A DNA stretch of 11,134 bases from Planktotalea sp. (GTDB taxonomy: Bacteria > Pseudomonadota > Alphaproteobacteria > Rhodobacterales > Rhodobacteraceae), in NCBI GenBank assembly GCA_024645145.1, contig JAHEGL010000073.1, positions 1 to 11,134 of the forward strand. The letters run 5' to 3'. Below, piece by piece: positions 1 to 6,816 of the stretch. Below the pieces are notes generated by a model. The model saw only the letters and a list, made by a program, of their open reading frames with translations, made no database searches and had not been told where the DNA came from. A program made the position numbers and the translations under genes. Positions within the stretch are counted from its first letter, which is position 1, and every line of letters starts with the position of its first letter.

Positions 1-3000
1 TCCAAAGTCCGCGATCAATGGCTTCTTGAAAGCGCTGGACCATTTCGTGCAAGGCGGGGGCGTTGTGTTCAGCGATGAAGTCGCGCGTATCGTCGTCTTC
101 TAGGAATGCAGATTCGACCAGGTCGAAATGGTGGTTTTTCACCGCCCCTGTCGTGGCTGAAAAGGCGAAGAGATAATCAACTGTCGCTGCCATCTCAAAC
201 GCACCTTTGTAGCCATGGCGTTTGACCCCATCGATCCATTTTGGATTGACCACGCGAGAGCGGACGACACGGCCGATTTCTTCGTCGAGCGTGCGAATGA
301 CGGGGCGCTCTGGGCGCGAATGGTCATTGTGATAGATTGGGCGATCTTGGCCTTGCAGGGTGCTGACCGCAGCTGCAGCGCCGCCTTCAAATTGGTAGTA
401 ATCGTCGCTGTCGAGCAAGTCATGTTCGCGGTTATCTTGGTTTTGCACGATTGCTTCGGTCTGCTTCAGTCGGGTTTCAAACCCTGCACGATCTGGCTTG
501 CCTTCGCTGCCCGCGCCGTAGGCGTAGCTGCCCCATTCGAGGTAAGCTTCCGCCAGATCGGCTTTGTTCGCCCAAAGGCGTTCGTCGATCATCGCTTGCA
601 GTCCTGCGCCATATGCACCGGGTTTGGAGCCAAAGACGCGGGATGAGTTGCCTTCTCGCTTGGCACGTGCTGCGGCTGGGTTTTGATCTTCTGATTCATC
701 AAGGGCCATCACGGCTTTGGCCGCGCTATCAATCAGTGAAATCAACTGGGGGAAAGCATCGCGAAAGAAGCCTGAAATGCGCAGTGTGACATCCACGCGA
801 GGACGCCCAAGCACACCTTCGGGAAGAACCTCAAAGCCAGTTACGCGACGGTTGGCGCTGTCCCATTTCGGTTTGACACCCATGAGCGCGAGTGCCTGTG
901 CGATATCATCGCCGCCTGTGCGCATGTTGGCTGTGCCCCAAGCGGTCAGCAGCATCGTGCGTGGCCAATCGCCGTGAGTTTGCAGGTGCTTTTCGATGAG
1001 CAGATTGGCTGATTTCCATCCCAAGGCCCACGCTGTCGGCGTCGGCACTGCGCGACTATCGACAGAGAAGAAGTTCCGCCCTGTGGGGAGCACATCAAGG
1101 CGCCCACGCGTGGGTGCGCCAGAGGGGGCAGGGGGAACGAATTTTCCGTCGAGTGCTGTGAGCAAGCCGTTCATTTCGGACGTTCCGCAAGAACGCAAAT
1201 TGGGAAGAACCTGTGCATGCAAGGTTTCAAGGACCATTGCAGTTTGTGTGAAATGCTTGGGGGTTTCATCCCATGCAATTGCTTGTTGAGCCAGTTGTTC
1301 TAAACGTTCAACCGTGTCCCCGTTAGAGCGCCATGTCTCGACGCTCATACTGTCAAGAAACTTATGTCGGGGACCTGTGTAGGCATGCCCCATCTCGCAA
1401 TCGAGCGGGTCGATATCAATGCCGCAATCGCTCGCTAAAGCGCGGATCAAAGAGGCATCGCCACCTGTCCCATCACCGCGAGGAACACGCACCAATGCGA
1501 TGGCGAGGTCGCGTTCGAGATCGTCTACAGGTGAGCTACCAAAGATATGCAAACCATCCCTGATTTGCGCTTCTTTCAACTCGCACAGGTAGGAATCGAG
1601 CTTGGCGAGATCGCCGTCTTCATCTTCACCTGAAAGGCCCGCGTCTTTGTCGAGACCTGTTGAGGAGGTCATGGATAGGATTTCACGACGCAAGTAATCG
1701 ATGCGCCGCGGATCGACACCTGCGGCTTCATAGTATTCGTCTACCAGTGCTTCGAGGTCTTTCAGCGGCCCGTAGGTTTCGGCGCGGCCAAGTGGTGGGG
1801 TGAGGTGATCGATGATCACCGCCTGCGCACGGCGTTTGGCTTGGGTGCCTTCACCCGGATCGTTAACGATGAACGGGTAGATATGTGGCGTAGGGCCGAA
1901 GACGGCTTCGGGCAGACAGTCTTGGCTCAGGGCAATCGCTTTGCCGGGAAGCCATTCAAGATTGCCGTGCTTGCCCATGTGGACAATCGCGTGCGCATTA
2001 TGGACATGGCGCAGCCAGAAATAGAAAGCGAGATAGTTGTGCGGCGGCGCAAGATCGGGGGAGTGGTAGGTGTCTGTCGGATCAATATTGTAGCCGCGCG
2101 CGGGTTGAACGCCGACGACTGCATTGCCATATTTGAAGATCGATAGTTTGAAGCCCTCTTGCGTCAAAAAGGGATCATTTTGAGGGTCGCCCCACCGCGT
2201 GGTGATCTGTTCTTTGACGTCAAAAGGCAGCGCATCGAAATGCTGTTTGTAGATGTCGAGTGGCAGAGTTTCGCCGCCTTCTTTGCCAGCGCGGTCCGTA
2301 AGCCAGTTGGTTGGGCCTGCCATGATCTGCGCCATCAAAGCGTCACTGTCGCGCGGGGCATTTTCGATGCTGTAGCCAGCGTCTTGGAGAGCGTGCAACG
2401 TATTAACGGTTGCTTGAGGTGTATCGAGACCAACACCATTGGCGAGGCGACCGTCTTTGTTTGGATAGTTTGCCAGTACCAAAGCAACAGTGCGGTCTTG
2501 CAGCGAAACCCTACGTAGCTTGGCCCAATTCGCGGCAAGTTTCGCGGCGAAACCTATGCGATCGCCTTGTGCGCGATACGTGGCGATTGGGCATTGGGTG
2601 TGCTCGTCGAAATAGGCTTCGCCCTTGAAAGAGATCGCTCTGGAAAGGATGCGTCCATCAACTTCTGGTAGCGCCACGTTCATTGCGATGTCGCGGCCAG
2701 ACAGCCCTGTGAGGCCACTTGCCCATGCTTCTTCGGTCGAGCCGGAAAGGACAGTTTGGAAAATTGGCGCGTCGTTGGCGGCTGGCATGGTGAGCGGGTT
2801 GCTTGGGGCGTTGTCGCCTGTGTGTGGCGAGCCGACGGCAAAAGAGGTGCAATTCAGGATGACGCTTGGTGGAGCTGCGCTAAAAACCTGTTCGAGGGTG
2901 GCGACGCTGACAGGGTCCTTGAGCGATGCCACAAAAAGTGGTAATGGGTTCAGCCCTTCTTGCATGAGTGCTTTGGTCAAACGATTGATCGGGTGCAAGC

Positions 3001-3640
3001 CTGCGCCTTGGACGAGGGCGCGGTAGAAGATGATTGGCACGATTGGCGCGTCTTCGATCCATGCCTCTTGCGCGGCGTCGAGGTTTGAGATGCCAGCACC
3101 GGGCCAATAGACGCCAGCGCGCAAGAGTGGCGACGCAGCGCTTGGCTTTTCAGCGCCATCCAGCATCGATTTTGCGTAGCGCAGCAGGTTCTGCGCGTTG
3201 TCTGGGCCGCCCTCTACACAATAGGCCCAAAGCGCGTCGTAATCTTCATCTGAGACAGTGCTTAAGCGACGCAATTCATCATCGGGCTTATCGTCGCCCG
3301 GTAATAGAGCAAGCGGAACACCTGCGCTGTGCATTTGTGCAGCGTACTGTTCGGCCCCATATTTCCAGTAGCCAACACCGCCAAGAACGCGGGCGATGAC
3401 CAGTTTGGACTTGGATGCGCACTCGTCGATATGGAGATCAACAGACATAGGGTGCATCAAGTGCATCATTGAGGCGAGACGCAGGGTTGGAGCGGAGGCG
3501 ATTTGCGCGCGTGCATCTGAGAGTGCCGCGAGTTCGGTGTCTGCTGCGGAAATGATGACCACATCAGCAGGTGTTTGACCGAGATCAACGGGTTCTTTGC
3601 CGTCGTCGATGGAACCGGGGGTGGCGGCGAGCAGGTGCAT
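1..3640 (-). CDS. cobN: Cobaltochelatase large subunit CobN (C-terminus cut by window edge)
   Basis: CobN is the large substrate-binding subunit of the aerobic, ATP-dependent cobaltochelatase CobNST, which inserts Co2+ into hydrogenobyrinic acid a,c-diamide during cobalamin synthesis in the cytoplasm. I read the minus-strand frame codon by codon from the ATG at 3640 to position 2 and found no stop, giving 1213 residues. Family members are about 1,240-1,280 aa, so only a short C-terminal tail is missing. The N-terminus MHLLAATPG is typical of the family. The hallmark HMGKHGNLEWLPGK lies at residues 554-567, and NYPNKDGRLANGVGLDTP is also present. The ribosome binding site is weak (GAAAGA). No CobS or CobT gene is in the window, so those subunits must be encoded elsewhere. 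The gene follows the GNAT gene by 326 bp, a gap that holds an opposite-strand small gene, so it may have its own promoter. Low-B12 induction through the upstream riboswitch is inferred. Confidence 0.96.
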   Translation of the reverse strand, partial: MHLLAATPGSIDDGKEPVDLGQTPADVVIISAADTELAALSDARAQIASAPTLRLASMMHLMHPMSVDLHIDECASKSKLVIARVLGGVGYWKYGAEQYAAQMHSAGVPLALLPGDDKPDDELRRLSTVSDEDYDALWAYCVEGGPDNAQNLLRYAKSMLDGAEKPSAASPLLRAGVYWPGAGISNLDAAQEAWIEDAPIVPIIFYRALVQGAGLHPINRLTKALMQEGLNPLPLFVASLKDPVSVATLEQVFSAAPPSVILNCTSFAVGSPHTGDNAPSNPLTMPAANDAPIFQTVLSGSTEEAWASGLTGLSGRDIAMNVALPEVDGRILSRAISFKGEAYFDEHTQCPIATYRAQGDRIGFAAKLAANWAKLRRVSLQDRTVALVLANYPNKDGRLANGVGLDTPQATVNTLHALQDAGYSIENAPRDSDALMAQIMAGPTNWLTDRAGKEGGETLPLDIYKQHFDALPFDVKEQITTRWGDPQNDPFLTQEGFKLSIFKYGNAVVGVQPARGYNIDPTDTYHSPDLAPPHNYLAFYFWLRHVHNAHAIVHMGKHGNLEWLPGKAIALSQDCLPEAVFGPTPHIYPFIVNDPGEGTQAKRRAQAVIIDHLTPPLGRAETYGPLKDLEALVDEYYEAAGVDPRRIDYLRREILSMTSSTGLDKDAGLSGEDEDGDLAKLDSYLCELKEAQIRDGLHIFGSSPVDDLERDLAIALVRVPRGDGTGGDASLIRALASDCGIDIDPLDCEMGHAYTGPRHKFLDSMSVETWRSNGDTVERLEQLAQQAIAWDETPKHFTQTAMVLETLHAQVLPNLRSCGTSEMNGLLTALDGKFVPPAPSGAPTRGRLDVLPTGRNFFSVDSRAVPTPTAWALGWKSANLLIEKHLQTHGDWPRTMLLTAWGTANMRTGGDDIAQALALMGVKPKWDSANRRVTGFEVLPEGVLGRPRVDVTLRISGFFRDAFPQLISLIDSAAKAVMALDESEDQNPAAARAKREGNSSRVFGSKPGAYGAGLQAMIDERLWANKADLAEAYLEWGSYAYGAGSEGKPDRAGFETRLKQTEAIVQNQDNREHDLLDSDDYYQFEGGAAAAVSTLQGQDRPIYHNDHSRPERPVIRTLDEEIGRVVRSRVVNPKWIDGVKRHGYKGAFEMAATVDYLFAFSATTGAVKNHHFDLVESAFLEDDDTRDFIAEHNAPALHEMVQRFQEAIDRGLW

Positions 3641-3673
3641 TTTCGATCTTTCGACTGAGTTTTGGAGAAGAGA

Positions 3674-3692
3674 GAATTTTCTACGAAAATTC
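3674..3692. repeat. Perfect 8-bp inverted repeat with 3-nt loop
   Basis: GAATTTTC, then TAC, then GAAAATTC form a perfect hairpin-capable palindrome. It lies between the cobN start (3640) and the 53-aa gene on the other strand (3803). It could be a transcription-factor operator for cobN, part of a dispersed intergenic repeat, or a weak RNA hairpin. The symmetry is directly visible but its function is not known. Confidence 0.6.
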
Positions 3693-3720
3693 AGGGCCTC
3701 CGGCGGGGATATTTATGGAG
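3693..3720. repeat. GC-rich intergenic element, possibly a dispersed Rhodobacterales motif
   Basis: Immediately after the inverted repeat comes a stretch built around CCTCCGGCGGGGATATTTAT. From memory, very similar CCGGCGGGGATATTT and CCCCCGGAGTATTT strings recur between genes in Rhodobacterales genomes. A related string (CCCCCGGAGTTTAT) follows the smc terminator hairpin at 10714-10727 in this same window. Assignment as a dispersed element is recalled and inferred; only the similarity within the window is seen directly. Confidence 0.4.
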
Positions 3721-3802
3721 AGAGGAAACGTATGATGGAGTCTTATGTGTTGTGCGAGAGGTGCGCTTGGTGCATTGCGGGGTTAGCTATGAGGACGAGA
3801 CG

Positions 3803-3964
3803 ATGAACAGTAAAAACCCAGATGCGCCGAAGTTCGGCAGCAGCACCTACAATAAGCATGACGATCACAAAGGCCATGCGCCGCGTCGTGCGCGCGGTAA
3901 GAAACGTCTTACCAAAGAAGAGATGCTGGAGCAGATGAAAAAGAACGCGGCTGATAAGGCGTAA
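3803..3964 (+). CDS. Small basic protein of unknown function (53 aa)
   Basis: I do not recognise this protein. The ATG at 3803 has a good ribosome binding site (GAGGA, 7 nt upstream), which favours it over longer in-frame starts that would run through the intergenic repeat. The predicted protein is hydrophilic and rich in Lys and Arg. It has an apparently disordered N-terminal half containing a short His/Asp patch (KHDDHKGH, residues 18-25), a basic stretch RRARGKKR at 28-35, and a C-terminal segment LTKEEMLEQMKKNAA that should form an amphipathic helix. There is no signal peptide or membrane segment. It lies opposite to the cob genes and converges on the GNAT gene with 2 bp between the stop codons. 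The basic patch could bind nucleic acid and the His/Asp patch could bind metal, but neither can be asserted. Confidence 0.65.
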   Translation: MNSKNPDAPKFGSSTYNKHDDHKGHAPRRARGKKRLTKEEMLEQMKKNAADKA

Positions 3965-3966
3965 GT

Positions 3967-4428
3967 TCACTGGGCGTCGTCCAGTATTTTTTCCATGAAC
4001 AGGCTTTCGGGGATGTCTTTGTAATCTGCGAAAGGGCCACAGAAGGCAAATCCGTGCCGTTCATAAAGGCGGTGTGCCGCGTGCAGCGTATCGCCGGTTT
4101 CAAGTTTGAGCGCTGGCAGGTTGAGTTCGCGTGCTGTGTCCTCGATTTGGCGCAAAAGCGCAGCGGCGACGCCTTTGCCGCGGGCGGCTTCGAGGGTGAA
4201 CATTGATTTCACTTCGCCATATGCGTCTTTGATAGCAAGCGCGCCTGTGCCGAGGGTTTCTTTCCCTTCGCGCGCTGCAAAAAGGTGGATATTGTCTGCC
4301 TCTAGCGCGTCGAGATCTAAGAAATGGCAGGACTCTGGTGAGAAAAGCGAGAGCATAAGCGCGTGGCTCATCTCTAACAGGTCTTGTGTCCCTGCGGCGC
4401 GTGGGGATGTGGGGTCGACGACGATCAT
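3967..4428 (-). CDS. GNAT-family N-acetyltransferase, YsnE-like
   Basis: This is a 153-aa cytoplasmic enzyme expected to transfer an acetyl group from acetyl-CoA to an amine; the substrate is unknown. The acetyl-CoA pyrophosphate-binding loop is RGKGVA at residues 83-88, preceded by the beta-strand KSMFTLE. The later segment LETGDTLHAAHRLYERHGF (109-127) and the ending FADYKDIPESLFMEK (133-147) resemble the YsnE group of GNATs. The ATG shares one base with the cobW stop (TGATG at 4430-4426), so translation is probably coupled to cobW and the gene sits in the same transcript. A GNAT between cobW and cobN has no obvious step in corrin synthesis, and it may be a passenger. The family call is secure; the function is not. 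Confidence 0.92.
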   Translation of the reverse strand: MIVVDPTSPRAAGTQDLLEMSHALMLSLFSPESCHFLDLDALEADNIHLFAAREGKETLGTGALAIKDAYGEVKSMFTLEAARGKGVAAALLRQIEDTARELNLPALKLETGDTLHAAHRLYERHGFAFCGPFADYKDIPESLFMEKILDDAQ

Positions 4429-5522
4429 CAGGCTTTAAGCGCCTCTGTGATGGCCGCGTGATCTAGGCCCGCTTGGCCGATCACGACAAGACGGGTGATG
4501 CGTGGATCGCCACCGAACGGTTTGTCGAAATATGTATCTACGCGCGGACCAACGGCTTGGAGTGTGAGGCGCATCGGTTTGCCATCAACCGCTGCGAAGC
4601 CTTTCAGACGCAAAATATCATGGGCTCGAATTACGTCTGCGACTTGCTCTGCAAAGGCTGTGGCATCGGTGATTTCACCGCGCTCGACAACGAAACTCTC
4701 GAAAGCGTCGTGATCGTGATCATGGTGGTGATGGTGATCATCCGCATGGTGGTCGTCATGATGATCATCTTCGTGATCATCTTCGTGATCATGATGGTGG
4801 TGATGCACTTCGTGGCGCGCGTCCATGTCGCCCTCTGCGCCGATGCCTTGGCCGAGCAAAACATCAACGGGCAACGCACCCATGGAGGCTTTGACAACCT
4901 GCACGCCATCGCGGCTCTCGGATTTGAGTTGTTTGGCGAGTGCATCGGAGGCCTCTGCGCCCAAGAGATCGGATTTGTTGACGACGATCATGTCGGCGCA
5001 GGCGATCTGATCCTCAAACAGCTCGGACAGGGGAGTCTCGTGATCGAGGTTTTCGTCTAGTTTGCGCTGGGCATCCACGGCGGCAACGTTGTGGGCGAAA
5101 CGGCCCTCGGACACGGCTTTGCCATCGACCACCGTGACAACGCCATCGACGGTGACTTGGGTCGAAATCTCTGGCCAGTTGAATGCGCGGATCAGTGGCT
5201 GTGGCAGGGCGAGACCGGAGGTTTCGATCACGATGTGATCTGGCTTGTTCTCGCGCGCGAGCAGTTTTTCCATGGTGGGGACGAAATCATCCGCGACGGT
5301 GCAACAAATGCAGCCGTTGGACAGCTCCATGATGTCATCTTCCGTGCAGGTTTCATCACCGCAGCCTTTGAGGATATCACCATCAACGCCAAGGTCGCCG
5401 AATTCATTAATGATGAGAGCGATGCGCTTGCCTTGAGCGTTTTCGAGCATGTGACGGATCAGCGTGGTCTTGCCGGCGCCGAGAAAACCAGTGATGACAG
5501 TGGCAGGAATTTTAGCAGGCAT
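4428..5522 (-). CDS. cobW: Cobalamin biosynthesis GTPase / metallochaperone CobW
   Basis: This 364-aa G3E-family P-loop GTPase is associated with cobalt handling for the CobNST chelatase. Visible motifs are the Walker A loop GFLGAGKTT (12-20), the metal-binding GCICC motif (70-74), ETSGLA (100-105), and the guanine-specificity motif NKSD (182-185). A linker very rich in His and Asp (237-271, 19 His) precedes the C-terminal CobW domain. I chose the ATG at 5522 because it has a GGAG ribosome binding site 7 nt upstream and begins just before the P-loop strand. The frame stays open to 5681, but that extension would lie antisense to the DUF1636 gene and adds no family-like sequence. The stop overlaps the GNAT start. 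The upstream minus-strand gene is cbtA, 368 bp away across the antisense DUF1636 gene. Confidence 0.96.
   Translation of the reverse strand: MPAKIPATVITGFLGAGKTTLIRHMLENAQGKRIALIINEFGDLGVDGDILKGCGDETCTEDDIMELSNGCICCTVADDFVPTMEKLLARENKPDHIVIETSGLALPQPLIRAFNWPEISTQVTVDGVVTVVDGKAVSEGRFAHNVAAVDAQRKLDENLDHETPLSELFEDQIACADMIVVNKSDLLGAEASDALAKQLKSESRDGVQVVKASMGALPVDVLLGQGIGAEGDMDARHEVHHHHHDHEDDHEDDHHDDHHADDHHHHHDHDHDAFESFVVERGEITDATAFAEQVADVIRAHDILRLKGFAAVDGKPMRLTLQAVGPRVDTYFDKPFGGDPRITRLVVIGQAGLDHAAITEALKA
4710..4814 (-). repeat. His/Asp-rich low-complexity tract within cobW
   Basis: This stretch encodes residues 237-271 of CobW, with two HHHHH runs and HDH/EDDH/DDHH units. On the plus strand it appears as repeated TGATCAT, GGTGGTGAT and ATCTTCGTGATC units, two copies of the last being in tandem. 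Such tracts in CobW and other G3E GTPases are known metal-storage or metal-delivery loops (Co, Ni or Zn). The repetitive DNA probably varies in length between strains by replication slippage. Confidence 0.8.
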
Positions 5523-5547
5523 AAGAGGGCTCCGATTGGGCGAAGAT

Positions 5548-5886
5548 GTGCGAGATACGACCCGCGTTATCATTTGCGACACATGTGCCGCTGTGGGGGA
5601 GAGTGCGCAAGGGGAAGCCTTTGCGCAAGTGTTGCGTTCGCGCGTTGGCGAGGGTGTGCGCGTTGAAACGACGTCTTGCATGAACCAATGCGATACGCCT
5701 GTTTCTTTGGCTTTGCGCGCAGAAGGGAAAGACGTTTACTTGTTCCACTCGCTCGATCCGACGCGTGATTTGGACGACACGCTGGCCTTGATCGCGCTCT
5801 ATAGAAACGCCGAGGGCGGCACGATTGAAGATGCGCGCCCTGCGGGTCGTTTGCGGCACTGTCTGGCAGGACGCGTGCCGCGTTGA
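5548..5886 (+). CDS. DUF1636 family protein, small Cys-motif (likely metal or Fe-S binding) protein
   Basis: This 112-aa protein matches the DUF1636 family as I recall it, a family often found beside cobalamin genes in alphaproteobacteria; its biochemical role is unknown. Four cysteines form CDTC (C10, C13) and CMNQC (C44, C48), resembling thioredoxin-fold [2Fe-2S] ferredoxins. The conserved end EDARPAGRLRHCLAGRVPR is present. The start is uncertain: GTG at 5548 gives the most family-like N-terminus, TTG at 5536 has an AGAGGG upstream, and ATG at 5494 or GTG at 5464 would overlap cobW. The gene is on the strand opposite to its cob neighbours. Its start lies 25 bp from the divergent cobW start, and its stop is 4 bp from the convergent cbtA stop, so any promoter must lie inside the 5' end of cobW. 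Confidence 0.88.
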   Translation: MRDTTRVIICDTCAAVGESAQGEAFAQVLRSRVGEGVRVETTSCMNQCDTPVSLALRAEGKDVYLFHSLDPTRDLDDTLALIALYRNAEGGTIEDARPAGRLRHCLAGRVPR

Positions 5887-5890
5887 TGCA

Positions 5891-6574
5891 TTAAGCTTCA
5901 TCTGCCTTGGTCCAAAACCATGCGCAGAGAAACCCGAGGCTTGACCATCCTGCAAGTGCGGTTCCAAAGCTGAGCGCTGCGAAACGCGCGGAAAGCTCTG
6001 GCGGTGCGACGCCGAAGTAAGTGTCCAAGTAAGGCGCACCGATGATGTGAGGGGCGAGCAAGAGCGGGATGCTCAGGAGGGCAATCCACCCTTTGCCAAA
6101 GGCAATTAACGCAAGCGCGATCGCTGTCACAATAATCGTCATCGCCCACCATGCCTGGCGCGGACCGACTTCGGAGCCGATAGCGCCGGGAAGAACCGGT
6201 GGTTGACCTATGCCAGGGGCGAGTTGCACGGCGATGAAACCCGCGACGCCCCAGATAAGACCTGAGCGAGGGGTAAGGGGATGACCCTTGTCATTGGCAA
6301 ATATCATCAGTGCGAGCAGGATTAACCCGTAGCCAGTGTAGGTGATCATGTTGAACGCAACAGTCATGACGTGACGTGCAAAATCCGTCCCGATGGACGG
6401 CTGTGCACGTTCAGACTGGGTTGAACCACCTGTCGCAAAATGGATGCGCGCACCAGTTTCATAAAGCTCCCCCTCCATCAAATGGGGGATCACAAACATA
6501 AATTGCAACAGAGCGGCAATCAGCCCTGCAGCAACACCAGCGAGCACCGCGCTGGTCAGCAAATTTTTGGTCAT
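5891..6574 (-). CDS. cbtA: Cobalt transporter subunit CbtA
   Basis: CbtA is a predicted inner-membrane cobalt transporter subunit known from B12-riboswitch-controlled loci. The 227-aa protein has about six hydrophobic segments (roughly residues 7-29, 71-93, 105-120, 141-159, 162-176 and 198-221). Family-like landmarks are QFMFVIPHLMEGELYE at 24-39, the conserved WGVAGFIAVQLAP plus GQPPVLPG (108-130), and PHIIGAP at 175-181. It lies 21 bp downstream of cbtB in the same orientation, as is usual for the pair. Its ribosome binding site is poor, so translation may depend on cbtB. Its stop faces the DUF1636 stop with 4 bp between. Transport activity is inferred from family context rather than from visible catalytic residues. 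Confidence 0.93.
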   Translation of the reverse strand: MTKNLLTSAVLAGVAAGLIAALLQFMFVIPHLMEGELYETGARIHFATGGSTQSERAQPSIGTDFARHVMTVAFNMITYTGYGLILLALMIFANDKGHPLTPRSGLIWGVAGFIAVQLAPGIGQPPVLPGAIGSEVGPRQAWWAMTIIVTAIALALIAFGKGWIALLSIPLLLAPHIIGAPYLDTYFGVAPPELSARFAALSFGTALAGWSSLGFLCAWFWTKADEA

Positions 6575-6595
6575 TGGCTTGTTAAGGCGCTGCGC

Positions 6596-6766
6596 TTAGT
6601 GGCAGGGAAACGCCATTGCGTGACGCTGATCGTGCGCCGCATCGTGCAAAACCGTAGCTTGTGCAACGCCAGAAGCGAAGAGCAAGAACACGCCTGCGAG
6701 AACTGCGATTGCGAGGCCGAGAGCTGAGTTGTCGGAGCGTGCGATTGTTGCTGTTTGAGTCGTCAT
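6596..6766 (-). CDS. cbtB: Cobalt transporter subunit CbtB (56 aa)
   Basis: This small membrane protein has a single transmembrane helix at about residues 15-37 and a His-rich C-terminal tail, HDAAHDQRHAMAFPCH (41-56). That tail is the family hallmark and a likely cobalt-binding site outside the membrane. The ATG at 6766 has a strong ribosome binding site (AGGAG, 6 nt upstream). It is the first full gene after the cobalamin riboswitch and directly precedes cbtA. Longer reading frames at this position are in other frames and lack the hallmark. Its length is normal for CbtB (about 55-65 aa). Confidence 0.95.
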   Translation of the reverse strand: MTTQTATIARSDNSALGLAIAVLAGVFLLFASGVAQATVLHDAAHDQRHAMAFPCH

Positions 6767-6816
6767 AGTCTTCTCCTAGAACCGTCACACCCGACGGCCA
6801 GATTAGTTTCATTCAT
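6763..6816 (-). CDS. Possible 17-codon leader ORF between riboswitch and cbtB
   Basis: An ATG at 6816 opens a frame encoding MNETNLAVGCDGSRRRL. Its TGA overlaps the cbtB ATG by the ATGA arrangement that is usual for coupled genes. The AGGAGA inside the B12 box lies about 10 nt upstream and could act as its ribosome binding site, so the riboswitch fold would directly hide it. The Arg codons AGG-AGA-AGA arise because the frame runs through the cbtB ribosome binding site. Such a short ORF can easily occur by chance, so treat it as a candidate only. Confidence 0.25.
   Translation of the reverse strand: MNETNLAVGCDGSRRRL
6782..6797 (-). promoter_or_regulatory. Small hairpin before the cbtB ribosome binding site
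   Basis: CCGTC and GACGG flank a 6-nt loop between the B12 box and the cbtB AGGAG. It may be part of the riboswitch expression platform that controls access to the ribosome binding site. It is not followed by a run of T, so it is not a standard terminator. Confidence 0.4.

Noticed and set aside
215..3399. Several plus-strand frames of 70-140 codons opposite cobN
   Set aside because: The minus-strand frame is open for all of 2-3640 and encodes recognisable CobN throughout, so these are antisense shadows.
1..3640. Possibility that cobN is broken by a frameshift, as no intact complete ORF is evident
   Set aside because: Reading every codon showed no in-frame stop and continuous CobN-like sequence; it merely runs off the window edge.
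4473..5060. Plus-strand 195-codon frame opposite cobW
   Set aside because: Its Met/Val/Ile-rich stretch is just the complement of the His/Asp tract of cobW; no family resemblance.
5523..5681. N-terminal extension of CobW by 53 residues in the open frame
   Set aside because: It lies entirely antisense to the well-supported DUF1636 gene, adds no family-like sequence, and the ATG at 5522 has its own GGAG ribosome binding site directly before the P-loop.
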